Positions 1 through 7,881 of a DNA stretch of 64,000 nt are shown piece after piece. Where the stretch lies: NCBI RefSeq assembly GCF_002959895.1, contig NZ_PPDD01000007.1, positions 1 to 64,000 on the forward strand, given 5' to 3'. The stretch is from Veillonella infantium. Lineage in GTDB: Bacteria; Bacillota; Negativicutes; Veillonellales; Veillonellaceae. Each line of letters begins with the position of its first letter. Position 1 is the first letter of the stretch. The position numbers were made by a program, and so were the translations under genes. Below the pieces are notes generated by a model. That model saw only the letters and a program-made list of their open reading frames with translations. It was not told the origin of the DNA and did no database searches.

Positions 1-18
1 AGATGTGTATAAGAGACA
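1..18. other. Tn5/Nextera mosaic-end adapter remnant
   Basis: The first 18 bases, AGATGTGTATAAGAGACA, are identical to 18 of the 19 bases of the Tn5 mosaic end used in Nextera library adapters. The final G of the mosaic end is replaced by T. This is library sequence, not genome, and it means the window begins at the end of an assembled contig. Confidence 0.93.
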
Positions 19-21
19 TAT

Positions 22-47
22 ACTATATCATATTTTTTTGATATAGT
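22..47. repeat. 9-bp inverted repeat beside the adapter
   Basis: Perfect arms ACTATATCA (22-30) and TGATATAGT (39-47) flank an 8-base T-rich loop. It may be a genuine AT-rich hairpin. Because it directly abuts adapter sequence at a contig edge, it could also be a fold-back chimera. Confidence 0.4.
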
Positions 48-143
48 CAATTGCATAAAATTAATCATGCAAATTAGTTTAATTCATATTGCTTTTGATT
101 ACACTTATATGTAATCTATATTAAAATCATATAGGCTAAAATC

Positions 144-180
144 ATAAAAAACGAGGCCGAATCTTACGATTCGACCTCGT
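144..180 (-). terminator. Intrinsic terminator after the DASS transporter
   Basis: Arms at 151-163 and 168-180 (13 bp with one mismatch) enclose a TTAC loop and are followed on the minus strand by a run of T. It lies 33 bases past the transporter stop codon and closes the succinate-decarboxylation block. Confidence 0.85.
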
Positions 181-212
181 ATGTGCTTTATAGTAGAGTA
201 ACCTATCCCCTA

Positions 213-1511
213 TTATTTACCAGGGAAGAATGGCCATACCATTGGAATGATAATTAAGCTTACTACGAAGCAAACTAAAATCAATGGAACGCCGGCTTTT
301 ACATAGTCTGTAAATTTGTATTGACCAGGGCCAAGTACTAATGTATTTGGAGGTGTACCTACAGGTGTACCGAATGCACAAGATGCAGCAACGCCGATAG
401 CCATCAATACAGCATGAGGGTCAGCGCCCATACCTTGAGCAATGGAGATACCGATAGGAGCCAATAATGCGCAAGATGCTGTGTTAGACATAAATTGAGT
501 CATAACACAAGACAATGCGAATAATACTGCTGTTGCAAAGTAAGGGCTAGGGTCAGAACCCATAACACCGATTACTGCATTAGCAATCATTTTGCCTGCA
601 CCAGATTGATCAAGTGCAGTTGCTACTGGCATCATACCAGCGAATAAGAAGATTGTTACCCAGTCAATAGATGTGTAAGCTTGTTTTTCGTTCAAGCAAC
701 CAGTTAATACGCAAAGCATTGCGCCAATAACTGCAACCATGCTCAATGGTAAGTTGATACCATAACCTTTTAGGAAGTCACCTAAAATCATAGCAATGAT
801 TACGCCTAAAAGAATAAGACCAGAGTATAATTGTTTCTTAGGATCGTTAGAAATATCTTCAGCAGCTACTTCTTGTTCAACGTCGCCAGCATCTTGAATT
901 TCATGTTTAGGTAGTAAATGTTTACCAATAAGCATCATGAATGCGATAGTAGCAACAGTCAAAGGAATACCAATCCAAGCAAATTCGAAGAAACCAAATG
1001 GTTGTTCACCAAATTTAGTTAATGTACCACTTACGATAATATTTGGAGGTGTACCAACCATTGTAATGATACCACCAATACCTGCAGCAAATGCTAAAGG
1101 CATCAATTGACGAGAAGCAGGAATCTTCGCAACAGCACAGATACCTACAACTACTGGAAGTAATGCAGCTGTTGTACCAGTGTTGGACAAGAATGCAGAC
1201 ATAGTTGCAGTAACAACCATGATGGCAAACATTAAACCATTTTCGCTAGTACCTGCATGAGATACTACTGTTTCCCCAATTTTTTGAGCTAAACCAGTGT
1301 AGAACAATGCAGCACCAACAACGAACATACCAGCGAACAACACAACTGTACTATCAGATAAACCAGAGAATACAACCTTAGGAGTAATAATACCCATAAG
1401 GCCAAGTGTAATAGCGCCGCCTAAAGAAGTAATAGCTAGAGGAATAATTTCCGTAACAAATAAAACAGCCATGACTGCGAGGACGATTAAGGTTTGTTCT
1501 GCAGTACCCAT
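213..1511 (-). CDS. SLC13/DASS-family sodium:dicarboxylate-type transporter
   Basis: This is a 432-residue polytopic membrane protein of the divalent anion:sodium symporter family (ArsB/NhaD superfamily). It has about 10-12 hydrophobic segments and two family-type SNT signatures, FLSNTGTTAALLP in the first half and FMSNTASCALLAPIG in the second, each followed by a GTPPN motif (VGTPPNIIVSG and VGTPPNTLVLG). These are the substrate and sodium hairpins of the family. It lies downstream of the methylmalonyl-CoA decarboxylase genes, so a C4-dicarboxylate (succinate, malate or fumarate) is a sensible substrate, but this is inferred from position. A paralogue lies at 59593-60861. The ATG follows a GGGAG about 10 bases upstream. 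Confidence 0.85.
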   Translation of the reverse strand: MGTAEQTLIVLAVMAVLFVTEIIPLAITSLGGAITLGLMGIITPKVVFSGLSDSTVVLFAGMFVVGAALFYTGLAQKIGETVVSHAGTSENGLMFAIMVVTATMSAFLSNTGTTAALLPVVVGICAVAKIPASRQLMPLAFAAGIGGIITMVGTPPNIIVSGTLTKFGEQPFGFFEFAWIGIPLTVATIAFMMLIGKHLLPKHEIQDAGDVEQEVAAEDISNDPKKQLYSGLILLGVIIAMILGDFLKGYGINLPLSMVAVIGAMLCVLTGCLNEKQAYTSIDWVTIFLFAGMMPVATALDQSGAGKMIANAVIGVMGSDPSPYFATAVLFALSCVMTQFMSNTASCALLAPIGISIAQGMGADPHAVLMAIGVAASCAFGTPVGTPPNTLVLGPGQYKFTDYVKAGVPLILVCFVVSLIIIPMVWPFFPGK

Positions 1512-1549
1512 ACATCATCATCTCCCTTCAGAGAAATGCACTGATATTG

Positions 1550-1807
1550 TTATAAGAGGTATAAAATATAACCTACGATACCAATGGCGGAAGCCATCAA
1601 AAAAGTGATCCCATATCCCTCTCTTGTTTTAGGATACCCAAAGAATAAGGTTTCACCTAAAAATCCTCGGCGATTAAACCAAGTATATTTAGTTCTGCGT
1701 TGAAACCATTTAGCTTTGCCTTCAACACCGATAATCAGTGCCGTAATAAAAAATACAATAAATGCCCAGATAAAACAAATCAGTATTTTTAATTCTACAG
1801 ATAACAA
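1550..1807 (-). CDS. Small two-helix membrane protein of unknown function
   Basis: An 85-residue protein with a hydrophobic segment at about residues 7-28, a basic middle rich in Arg, Lys and Trp (about 30-48), and a second hydrophobic segment at about 67-85. The start is TTG, chosen because a GAGG lies seven bases upstream and no better in-frame start exists. It sits 38 bases before the DASS transporter start, so the two are probably co-transcribed. It could be an accessory subunit or a stabilising peptide for that transporter, but I recognise no family. Confidence 0.65.
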   Translation of the reverse strand: MLSVELKILICFIWAFIVFFITALIIGVEGKAKWFQRRTKYTWFNRRGFLGETLFFGYPKTREGYGITFLMASAIGIVGYILYLL

Positions 1808-1944
1808 GTGACCACCTCTACTAAATTTAAAGCACTAGAAGGTTATTGTGTGAATTCTTGTATCACCTAATGACCGATCTGAAAAGCATTTATTGCAAAT
1901 ATACCCTATTTATGCATGAATACATAGATTTAAAGGGTTTTTAT

Positions 1945-1986
1945 ATTCACCAATAGGTGTACCTAATTAGGCACACCTTGGTGAAT
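1945..1986. other. Long hairpin in the 3' UTR of mmdB
   Basis: The 42 bases fold into a nearly continuous stem: 9 bp, a two-base bulge (54-55 of 1900), 5 bp, one mismatch and a tight inner palindrome. There is no T-run on either strand, so it is not a classical intrinsic terminator. It starts 14 bases after the mmdB stop and may protect or process the mRNA, separating the decarboxylase genes from the downstream transporter pair. Confidence 0.6.
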
Positions 1987-1999
1987 AATTATTAAATTA

Positions 2000-3121
2000 C
2001 TAATGGTTAGACAACATAGCAAGCATTGTACCTGCTGCTACTGCTGTACCGATAACGCCAGCTACGTTTGGACCCATAGCATGCATGAGCAAGAAGTTAG
2101 CTGGGTTAGCTTTCGCACCTACAACTTGAGATACGCGAGCCGCCATTGGAACCGCGGATACACCAGCAGAACCAATAAGTGGATTTGTTTTACCACCATC
2201 TACTAAGCTCATCAATTTACCGAATAATACGCCACCAGCAGTACCACCGATGAATGCAACCAAACCTAAGCAAATGATAAGGAGTGTTTGCACGCTTAAG
2301 AAGTGTTCCGCACTCATTGTTAAACCAGTACCAGTTGCTAAGAAGATAGTAACAGTATTGATCAACGCATTTTGAGATGTATCGGACAAACGATCAGTTA
2401 CGCCAGATTCACGGAACAAGTTACCTAACATCAACATACCTAAAAGGGATGTAATGGAAGGAAGCAATAAGGAAATGAAGATCGTAGAAATAATTGGGAA
2501 TACGATTTTTTCAAAACGTGTAACTTCACGCAATTGTTCCATAACAATTTCGCGTTCTTTTTGCGTAGTGAATAATTTCATTACAGGTGGTTGAATCAAT
2601 GGTACCAAGGACATATAGGAATATGCGGCAACCGCGATAGCACCTAATAAATGAGGAGCTAGCTTAGTAGCTAAGTAAATGGATGTAGGACCGTCAGCAC
2701 CACCGATGATACCGATAGCAGCTGCTTCTTGAGCTGTAAAGCCAAGCATCATTGCGCCACCTAAAGCAACGAATACGCCGATTTGAGCAGCAGCACCTAA
2801 AAGCAATGTTTTAGGATTAGCAATGAGTGGACCAAAGTCAGTCATTGCACCTACACCAAGGAAAATTAAAGGTGGGAAGATTTCTTGAGAGATACCTGCA
2901 CTAATAAGAGCCATAACGCCTTCTTCGAAGCCATTACGAGGAATATTAGCAAGTACACAACCAAACGCAATCGGACCCAACAATAATGGTTCAAACTCTT
3001 TAGCAAATGCCAAGTACAATAGGATCAAACCTACAAGAATCATAATAGCATTGCCTGTTGTAAATGCGAGGAACCCGCTATCAGTTATAACGGATTGAAT
3101 CGCAACAGCAAAAGCCTCCAT
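2000..3121 (-). CDS. mmdB: Methylmalonyl-CoA decarboxylase beta subunit (Na+ pump)
   Basis: A 373-residue integral membrane subunit that decarboxylates the carboxybiotin and couples this to sodium export. It belongs to the OadB/MmdB/GcdB family of sodium-translocating decarboxylases. The family signature [11 protein letters not shown], which contains the aspartate used in sodium transport, is near residue 140. The C-terminal motifs [13 protein letters not shown] and [12 protein letters not shown] are also present. The length is close to the roughly 370-residue Veillonella subunit. It is the last gene of mmdA-D-E-C-B, 70 bases after mmdC, and its ATG has GGGG about seven bases upstream. No truncation is seen. 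Confidence 0.96.
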   Translation of the reverse strand: MEAFAVAIQSVITDSGFLAFTTGNAIMILVGLILLYLAFAKEFEPLLLGPIAFGCVLANIPRNGFEEGVMALISAGISQEIFPPLIFLGVGAMTDFGPLIANPKTLLLGAAAQIGVFVALGGAMMLGFTAQEAAAIGIIGGADGPTSIYLATKLAPHLLGAIAVAAYSYMSLVPLIQPPVMKLFTTQKEREIVMEQLREVTRFEKIVFPIISTIFISLLLPSITSLLGMLMLGNLFRESGVTDRLSDTSQNALINTVTIFLATGTGLTMSAEHFLSVQTLLIICLGLVAFIGGTAGGVLFGKLMSLVDGGKTNPLIGSAGVSAVPMAARVSQVVGAKANPANFLLMHAMGPNVAGVIGTAVAAGTMLAMLSNH

Positions 3122-3156
3122 ATGCGTTCCCCTTTCACAAATATAAAATTGTTATA

Positions 3157-3177
3157 CGACGCGGACTAGCCGCGTCA
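3157..3177. other. GC-rich intercistronic hairpin mmdC-mmdB
   Basis: Arms GACGCGG (3158-3164) and CCGCGTC (3170-3176) enclose a five-base loop in the 70-base gap between mmdC and mmdB. There is no T-run. A stable intercistronic hairpin could set the relative amounts of the soluble carrier and the membrane pump, but that role is inferred. Confidence 0.5.
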
Positions 3178-3191
3178 TACACAACTTGGTA

Positions 3192-3575
3192 TTAACCAAG
3201 AACAACCATGTCATCGCCAGTGGATACAGTTTGGTTAGCAGCTACGCGAACTTCTGCAACTACAGCATCATGAGGAGCTGCGATTTCGTTTTGCATTTTC
3301 ATAGCTTCAAGAATCAACAAAGTTTCGCCTTTTTTAACTGCTTGACCAGCGGATACTGCTACAGATAAGATTTTACCAGGCATTGGAGCTTTTACAGTTT
3401 CAGCACCTGCTGGAACTGGTGCTGCTGCTGCAGCTGGAGCTGGAGCTGGTGCAGGAGCTGCTTTAGGAGCTGCTGCTGGAGCTGCTTTAGGAGCCGCTGC
3501 AGGAGCTGCTGCTTTTACTTCATTAACTTCTACATCATATGCTGTGCCATTTACTGTAACGTTGAATTTTTTCAT
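3192..3575 (-). CDS. mmdC: Methylmalonyl-CoA decarboxylase gamma subunit, biotin carrier
   Basis: A 127-residue biotin carboxyl carrier protein that shuttles CO2 from the alpha subunit to the membrane beta subunit. An N-terminal piece (about 1-20) is followed by a very Ala/Pro-rich flexible linker (about 22-58) and a biotinyl domain with the motif EAMKMQ. Lys93 is the expected biotin attachment site. I start at the ATG at 3575 because it has a GGAGG eight bases upstream; an upstream in-frame TTG at 3590 lies inside or before that ribosome site. The Ala/Pro linker is encoded by low-complexity GCT/GCA repeats that could slip in replication or assembly. Confidence 0.96.
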   Translation of the reverse strand: MKKFNVTVNGTAYDVEVNEVKAAAPAAAPKAAPAAAPKAAPAPAPAPAAAAAPVPAGAETVKAPMPGKILSVAVSAGQAVKKGETLLILEAMKMQNEIAAPHDAVVAEVRVAANQTVSTGDDMVVLG

Positions 3576-3676
3576 TTTAAATTCCTCCAAAATGTGTATG
3601 TCTACACAATACTTATAAATTTCTTTTACACATATAAATTAGATAATCTATTGAATTATCAAATTAGCCTATAATC

Positions 3677-3844
3677 TTATCGATTACCACGCAAACGGCC
3701 TTCCATTTTCCAATTATAGCTTACGATTGGACGGATATGCGCGATTTGATCAGCGGAATAACCCATTGCCGCTAATGCACCAACGATTACTGCTACTACA
3801 TCTTGAGATGGAGCTTTACCGTTAGTTGTTGTAGCATTGCTCAT
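3677..3844 (-). CDS. mmdE: Methylmalonyl-CoA decarboxylase epsilon subunit
   Basis: A complete 55-codon gene in the gap between mmdD and mmdC. It begins MSNATTTNGK, ends MEGRLRGNR and is preceded by an ideal AGGAGG site. Its body (DVVAVIVGALAAMGYS, then IRP, then a W-K-EGRL tail) is clearly homologous to the C-terminal 45 residues of mmdD, so it looks like a partial duplication of that gene. In Veillonella parvula the epsilon subunit is a small stabilising part of the decarboxylase complex. The position and size match the known mmdA-D-E-C-B order. It is easily missed because of its length. Confidence 0.94.
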   Translation of the reverse strand: MSNATTTNGKAPSQDVVAVIVGALAAMGYSADQIAHIRPIVSYNWKMEGRLRGNR

Positions 3845-3867
3845 TACAAATGCCTCCTAAAATTTTA

Positions 3868-4212
3868 TTAACCTCTACCGCTTAAACGACCTTCCAAGCG
3901 CCATTTAGCGCTGGTTGCTGTAGGTCGAATAGATGCAATTTGTTCAGATGAATACCCCATCGCCACAATGGCACCTACGATAGCTGCTACTACTTCATCC
4001 TCATTTTGAGCAGATGCACTTGGTGCAGCCACTGGAGTAGCTGCTGGAGCCGCAACAGGTGCACTTGCTGGTACTTCTTTTTTCTTCTTAGTAGGGTCAA
4101 TCAAATGAACAATTGTCATTAAAACACCTAAAAGAATCAACACAACAAATACAACTGTCATATTAATGGCCATGATTAACCAAGGATTGGTAGTAACTGC
4201 TTGTCCTTCCAT
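3868..4212 (-). CDS. mmdD: Methylmalonyl-CoA decarboxylase delta subunit
   Basis: A 114-residue membrane-anchored subunit that holds the complex together, of the OadG-like class. A transmembrane helix spans about residues 10-35, followed by a lysine cluster (KKKK), an Ala/Pro-rich linker and a conserved C-terminal tail with AIVAMGYS and the ending EGRLSGRG. I place the start at MEGQ (4212), which lies eight bases from GGGG; the alternative ATG at 4218 is only two bases from it. It lies 67 bases after mmdA and 23 bases before mmdE, whose whole sequence resembles its tail. Confidence 0.93.
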   Translation of the reverse strand: MEGQAVTTNPWLIMAINMTVVFVVLILLGVLMTIVHLIDPTKKKKEVPASAPVAAPAATPVAAPSASAQNEDEVVAAIVGAIVAMGYSSEQIASIRPTATSAKWRLEGRLSGRG

Positions 4213-4285
4213 AATCATTCCCCTTTCTAAAAAATTAGTAAAGAAAGGTATCTCCCAAATTCGATGTTCTTGTTATCGAAACGAA

Positions 4286-5815
4286 TTATAATGGAATATT
4301 ACCATGTTTCTTTGGAGCACGGTTTTCGCGTTTGCTTGCAAGCATTGCCAAAGCGTTGATAACTGCTGGACGAGTTTGTTTTGGTTCGATTACAACGTCT
4401 ACGAAGCCACGTTCTGCAGCTTTGTATGGAGTTGCGAACTCTTCTACGTATTTAGCTGTTTTAGCATCTTTATCTTCGTCTTTCTTGAAGATAATGTTAG
4501 CTGCACCAGCAGGACCCATTACAGCGATTTCGGATGTAGGCCAAGCGTATACTTGGTCAGCGCCCAAATCTTGGGAACACATAGCGAGGTAAGAACCGCC
4601 GTATGCTTTACGAGTGATAACAGTAATTTTTGGTACTGTAGCTTCAGAGTAAGCATACAACATTTTAGCACCATGACGAATGATACCGCCCCATTCTTGA
4701 TTTGTGCCAGGCAAGAAACCAGGAACGTCAACAAAGTTAACGATTGGAATATTGAAAGCATCACAGAAACGGATGAAACGGGAAGATTTGTCGGATGCAT
4801 TGATGTCCAAGCAACCAGCCATTACTTTTGGTTGGTTAGCAATGATACCAACGGATTGACCGTCAAAACGTGCGAAACAAGTAATAATATTTGTAGCATA
4901 GAATGGTTGTACTTCATAGTATTCACCATTATCTACAGTAGCTGCGATAACATCTTTCATGTCGTATGGCATGTTACTGTTATCAGGCAACAAGCTGTTC
5001 AAGCCTTCGTCTTCGCGAGTTGGATCATCGCCAGTATCTACTAATGGAGCATCTTCCATATTATTGGATGGCAAGAAGCCTAATAAGTAGCGAATTTGAG
5101 CGATGCAATCATCTTCATCTTCAGCTGCAAAGTGAGCAACACCAGACACAGAGTTGTGAGCCATTGCGCCACCAAGGTCTTCAGCTGTTACTTCTTCACC
5201 AGTTACAGATTTGATAACTGCAGGACCAGTGATGAACATTTGAGATGTGTTTTTAACCATGTAGATGAAGTCAGTTAATGCTGGAGAATATACAGCACCA
5301 CCTGCACATGGGCCCATGATTACGGAAATTTGTGGAATAACGCCAGATGCATTTGTATTTTCAAAGAAAATTTTACCGTAACCAGCAAGCGCATCTACTG
5401 CTTCTTGAATACGAGCACCGCCGGAATCATTGATACCAACGATAGGAGCACCCATTTTCATTGCTAAACGTTGTACTTTAACAATTTTAGCAGCATGCAT
5501 TTCACCAAGAGAACCACCTTCTACAGTGAAGTCTTGTGCAAATGCATATACTAAACGACCGTCAATAGTACCATAACCAGTTACTACACCTTCGCCTGGT
5601 AATTCTTTCTTTTCTTGACCGAAGTTAACACAACGATGTTTAACAAATTGATCAAGTTCAACGAAAGAGTTATCATCGAATAATTTAGCCAAACGTTCAC
5701 GAGCAGTCATTTTGCCTTGAGCATGTTGTTTCTCAACGCGTTTTTCACCGCCACCAGCTTTAACTTTAGCTAGTTTTTCGTGCAATAACTCGATTTTTTC
5801 TTGCACTGTTGCCAT
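4286..5815 (-). CDS. mmdA: Methylmalonyl-CoA decarboxylase alpha subunit, carboxyltransferase
   Basis: A 509-residue cytoplasmic carboxyltransferase of the crotonase-like carboxylase beta-chain family (propionyl-CoA carboxylase beta/MmdA). It moves CO2 from (S)-methylmalonyl-CoA to the biotin on MmdC. Visible hallmarks are [16 protein letters not shown] and [13 protein letters not shown] in the N-terminal half and [20 protein letters not shown] followed by YGGSYLAM in the C-terminal half. The length is typical. It is the first gene of the decarboxylase unit, with a GGAGG six bases before the ATG and its own promoter candidate at 5850-5878. Because the full Na+ decarboxylase set follows, MmdA is much more likely than a propionyl-CoA carboxylase beta chain. 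Confidence 0.97.
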   Translation of the reverse strand: MATVQEKIELLHEKLAKVKAGGGEKRVEKQHAQGKMTARERLAKLFDDNSFVELDQFVKHRCVNFGQEKKELPGEGVVTGYGTIDGRLVYAFAQDFTVEGGSLGEMHAAKIVKVQRLAMKMGAPIVGINDSGGARIQEAVDALAGYGKIFFENTNASGVIPQISVIMGPCAGGAVYSPALTDFIYMVKNTSQMFITGPAVIKSVTGEEVTAEDLGGAMAHNSVSGVAHFAAEDEDDCIAQIRYLLGFLPSNNMEDAPLVDTGDDPTREDEGLNSLLPDNSNMPYDMKDVIAATVDNGEYYEVQPFYATNIITCFARFDGQSVGIIANQPKVMAGCLDINASDKSSRFIRFCDAFNIPIVNFVDVPGFLPGTNQEWGGIIRHGAKMLYAYSEATVPKITVITRKAYGGSYLAMCSQDLGADQVYAWPTSEIAVMGPAGAANIIFKKDEDKDAKTAKYVEEFATPYKAAERGFVDVVIEPKQTRPAVINALAMLASKRENRAPKKHGNIPL

Positions 5816-5849
5816 TATAGCACCTCCAAATAAAACTTGTTACAGTATC

Positions 5850-5878
5850 ATTTTATTTCATAAATAATTAAAGTTCAA
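5850..5878 (-). promoter_or_regulatory. Sigma-70-type promoter for mmdADECB
   Basis: On the minus strand TTGAAC (5873-5878) and TAAAAT (5850-5855) are separated by exactly 17 bases, about 35 bases upstream of the mmdA start codon. This lets the decarboxylase genes be transcribed separately from the upstream mutase/epimerase genes. Confidence 0.6.
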
Positions 5879-5966
5879 GCATGCATACATATTTAATATA
5901 TAACTAGTGATTATATGAATATGTATATCTATTACTCATACATAATGATGTGAATTGGATACTGTA

Positions 5967-6389
5967 TTATTTCATACGTTGACATAATTCAAGCAATACG
6001 CCACCTGTTGCTTTTGGATGTAAGAAAGCAATAGAGGAACCGCCTGCACCGTAACGAGGTTTTTCGTCAATCATACGAACGCCTTTAGCCATCAAATCAG
6101 CAATAGCATTTTCAATATTATCAACGCGCAATGCAACGTGTTGGATACCATCACGACCGCCATTTTTTTCGATGAATTTACCGATAGGGCCATCTGGAGT
6201 TGTAGTTTCTAAGAATTCAAGTTCAGCATCGCCACATGGGAAGAAGGATACTTTTACTTTTTGTTCTTCAACCACTTCATCTTCTGGAAGATGTTGAATA
6301 CCCAATGCATTTTTATAGAATTCTTTAGTTGCTGCTAAATCATTAACACCAATACCGATGTGATCCACTTGTAATACTTTAAAAGCCAT
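5967..6389 (-). CDS. mce: Methylmalonyl-CoA epimerase
   Basis: A 140-residue vicinal-oxygen-chelate (glyoxalase-fold) protein that interconverts (R)- and (S)-methylmalonyl-CoA between the mutase and the decarboxylase. The fold's paired beta-alpha-beta modules and metal ligands are visible: His10 in VDHIGIGV, His84 in IQHVALRV and Glu134 in LLELC. The length is typical. It sits 51 bases after the MeaB gene and just before mmdA, which fixes its place in the pathway. A GGAG site precedes the ATG. A glyoxalase function is an unlikely alternative. Confidence 0.95.
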   Translation of the reverse strand: MAFKVLQVDHIGIGVNDLAATKEFYKNALGIQHLPEDEVVEEQKVKVSFFPCGDAELEFLETTTPDGPIGKFIEKNGGRDGIQHVALRVDNIENAIADLMAKGVRMIDEKPRYGAGGSSIAFLHPKATGGVLLELCQRMK

Positions 6390-6440
6390 TTCGATTATCT
6401 CCTTTTCAAGGCTAAATCTCTAATGCTATGTAGTCGCCGT

Positions 6441-7379
6441 CTACTTTAGCACGCTTGTCATTACGCCGTTAACAACTGTGTATGGATCGCTTTCGCGTTC
6501 GTTAACAGCTGCCACTTGGCTATTAAATTCGTCGCTTGTAACAATTTTATCAGCTACATAACGACCAATTTGTTCATTAATCATTGCGATGATTTCATCA
6601 CGAGTACGTTCTGCCCGACGAGATTCCAATTCACCAGAATCTTCAAGATACTCAAAATGTTCATCTAAAGCGTCGATGAGTTCATCTACGCCTTGGTCCT
6701 TGCTAGCAATTGTGCGCTTAATTGGTGGGCGCCATTTTACTTCACGAGAGTCTAGGTCAAGCATCATTTCAATTTCTACATTCAAACGATCACAACCATC
6801 TCGGTCAGCTTTATTGATAGCAAATACATCGCCAATTTCAAGAATACCTGCTTTGATAGCTTGGATATCATCACCGAGACCAGGAACAAGTACAACCAGT
6901 GTAGTATCTGCATTTTTAACGATATCTACTTCGGATTGACCTACACCTACTGTTTCAATGATTACTAAATCCATGCCAAAGGCATCCATGAGTTTTACAA
7001 CGTCTGCAGTCTTTTTAGATAAACCACCAAGACTACCACGCGTGCCCATGCTTCGAATAAATACATTTTCATTTAATGTCAAATCATTCATTCGAATACG
7101 GTCCCCCAAGATAGCACCACCAGAGAATGGGCTTGTTGGGTCGATGGCAACGATGCCGATTTTTTTACCTTGATCTAGATAATGTTTAACAACTTTATCA
7201 GTCAAAGTACTTTTACCAGCACCAGGGGCCCCAGTAATACCGAGAATACGTGCATTCCCTGTTTTAGGGTAAATAGCCTTCATAATATCAATGGCATTTT
7301 CATACTCGTTTTCTACAGCTGTTATGGACCGTGCTAAGGCTAGTCGGGAACCTTCAAAAAGTTCTTTAACTAAATCCAC
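6441..7379 (-). CDS. meaB: MeaB/ArgK-type GTPase, methylmalonyl-CoA mutase chaperone
   Basis: A SIMIBI-class P-loop GTPase of about 312 residues that loads and protects adenosylcobalamin in methylmalonyl-CoA mutase. The Walker A motif GAPGAGKST is near residue 50, followed by FIRSMGTRGSLGG and the GTPase pieces ETVGVGQSE and NKAD. I prefer the GTG at 7379 (protein beginning VDLVKELF, the usual family start), with GGTGG and GAGG just upstream. A GTG at 7391 is also in frame but has a weak site. It lies between the mutase B12 subunit and the epimerase, as is usual for this gene. Confidence 0.93.
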   Translation of the reverse strand: MDLVKELFEGSRLALARSITAVENEYENAIDIMKAIYPKTGNARILGITGAPGAGKSTLTDKVVKHYLDQGKKIGIVAIDPTSPFSGGAILGDRIRMNDLTLNENVFIRSMGTRGSLGGLSKKTADVVKLMDAFGMDLVIIETVGVGQSEVDIVKNADTTLVVLVPGLGDDIQAIKAGILEIGDVFAINKADRDGCDRLNVEIEMMLDLDSREVKWRPPIKRTIASKDQGVDELIDALDEHFEYLEDSGELESRRAERTRDEIIAMINEQIGRYVADKIVTSDEFNSQVAAVNERESDPYTVVNGVMTSVLK

Positions 7380-7457
7380 TCGCCTCACCACCTATCTTAA
7401 AATATGGGAATAGAGGGGAGACAACTATTCAGTTGAACCCCTCTCTTGCCCAATTAA

Positions 7458-7853
7458 TTATTTAACGTTTTCGTTGATGAATTTAACGATATCGCCAGTT
7501 GGTGTACCAGGTGTGAATACTGCTGCTACGCCAGCTGCTTTCAAGCCAGGGATATCAGCGTCAGGAATAACGCCACCACCGATTACAAGTACATCGCCCA
7601 TGCCTTTTTCTTTCAAAAGTTCAACAATTTTAGGGAACAATGTGTTATGAGCACCGGAAAGAAGGGATAATGCAACTACATTAACGTCTTCAGAAAGAGC
7701 TGCTTCTACGATTTGTTCTGGAGTTTGACGAAGACCAGTGTAGATTACTTCGAAACCAGCATCGCGAAGTGCGCGTGCTACTACTTTTGCACCACGGTCA
7801 TGACCATCAAGACCTGGTTTTGCTACGATTACTCTAATACGTTTTTCTGCCAT
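7458..7853 (-). CDS. Methylmalonyl-CoA mutase small (B12-binding) subunit
   Basis: A 131-residue stand-alone cobalamin-binding domain. The base-off B12 motif DxHxxG is present (Asp16, His18, Gly21), followed by the second and third family motifs [12 protein letters not shown] and [10 protein letters not shown], ending in FTPGT. His18 is the expected lower axial cobalt ligand. It follows the catalytic subunit by 28 bases, so the mutase is encoded as two chains rather than the fused chain of about 700 residues found in many bacteria and animals. This is not a damaged gene: both halves have proper starts, stops and ribosome sites. Confidence 0.94.
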   Translation of the reverse strand: MAEKRIRVIVAKPGLDGHDRGAKVVARALRDAGFEVIYTGLRQTPEQIVEAALSEDVNVVALSLLSGAHNTLFPKIVELLKEKGMGDVLVIGGGVIPDADIPGLKAAGVAAVFTPGTPTGDIVKFINENVK

Positions 7854-7881
7854 GATTAATTACCTCCGAAATTAGCCGATA

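Noticed and set aside
3400-3530. Short tandem repeat of GCT/GCA units as a regulatory element
   Set aside because: It encodes the Ala/Pro linker of the biotin carrier, a normal feature of this protein.
4304-5044. Plus-strand frame of 246 codons opposite mmdA
   Set aside because: It is antisense to a well-conserved gene, is Cys/Phe/Ser-rich as expected of a shadow frame, and has no family resemblance.
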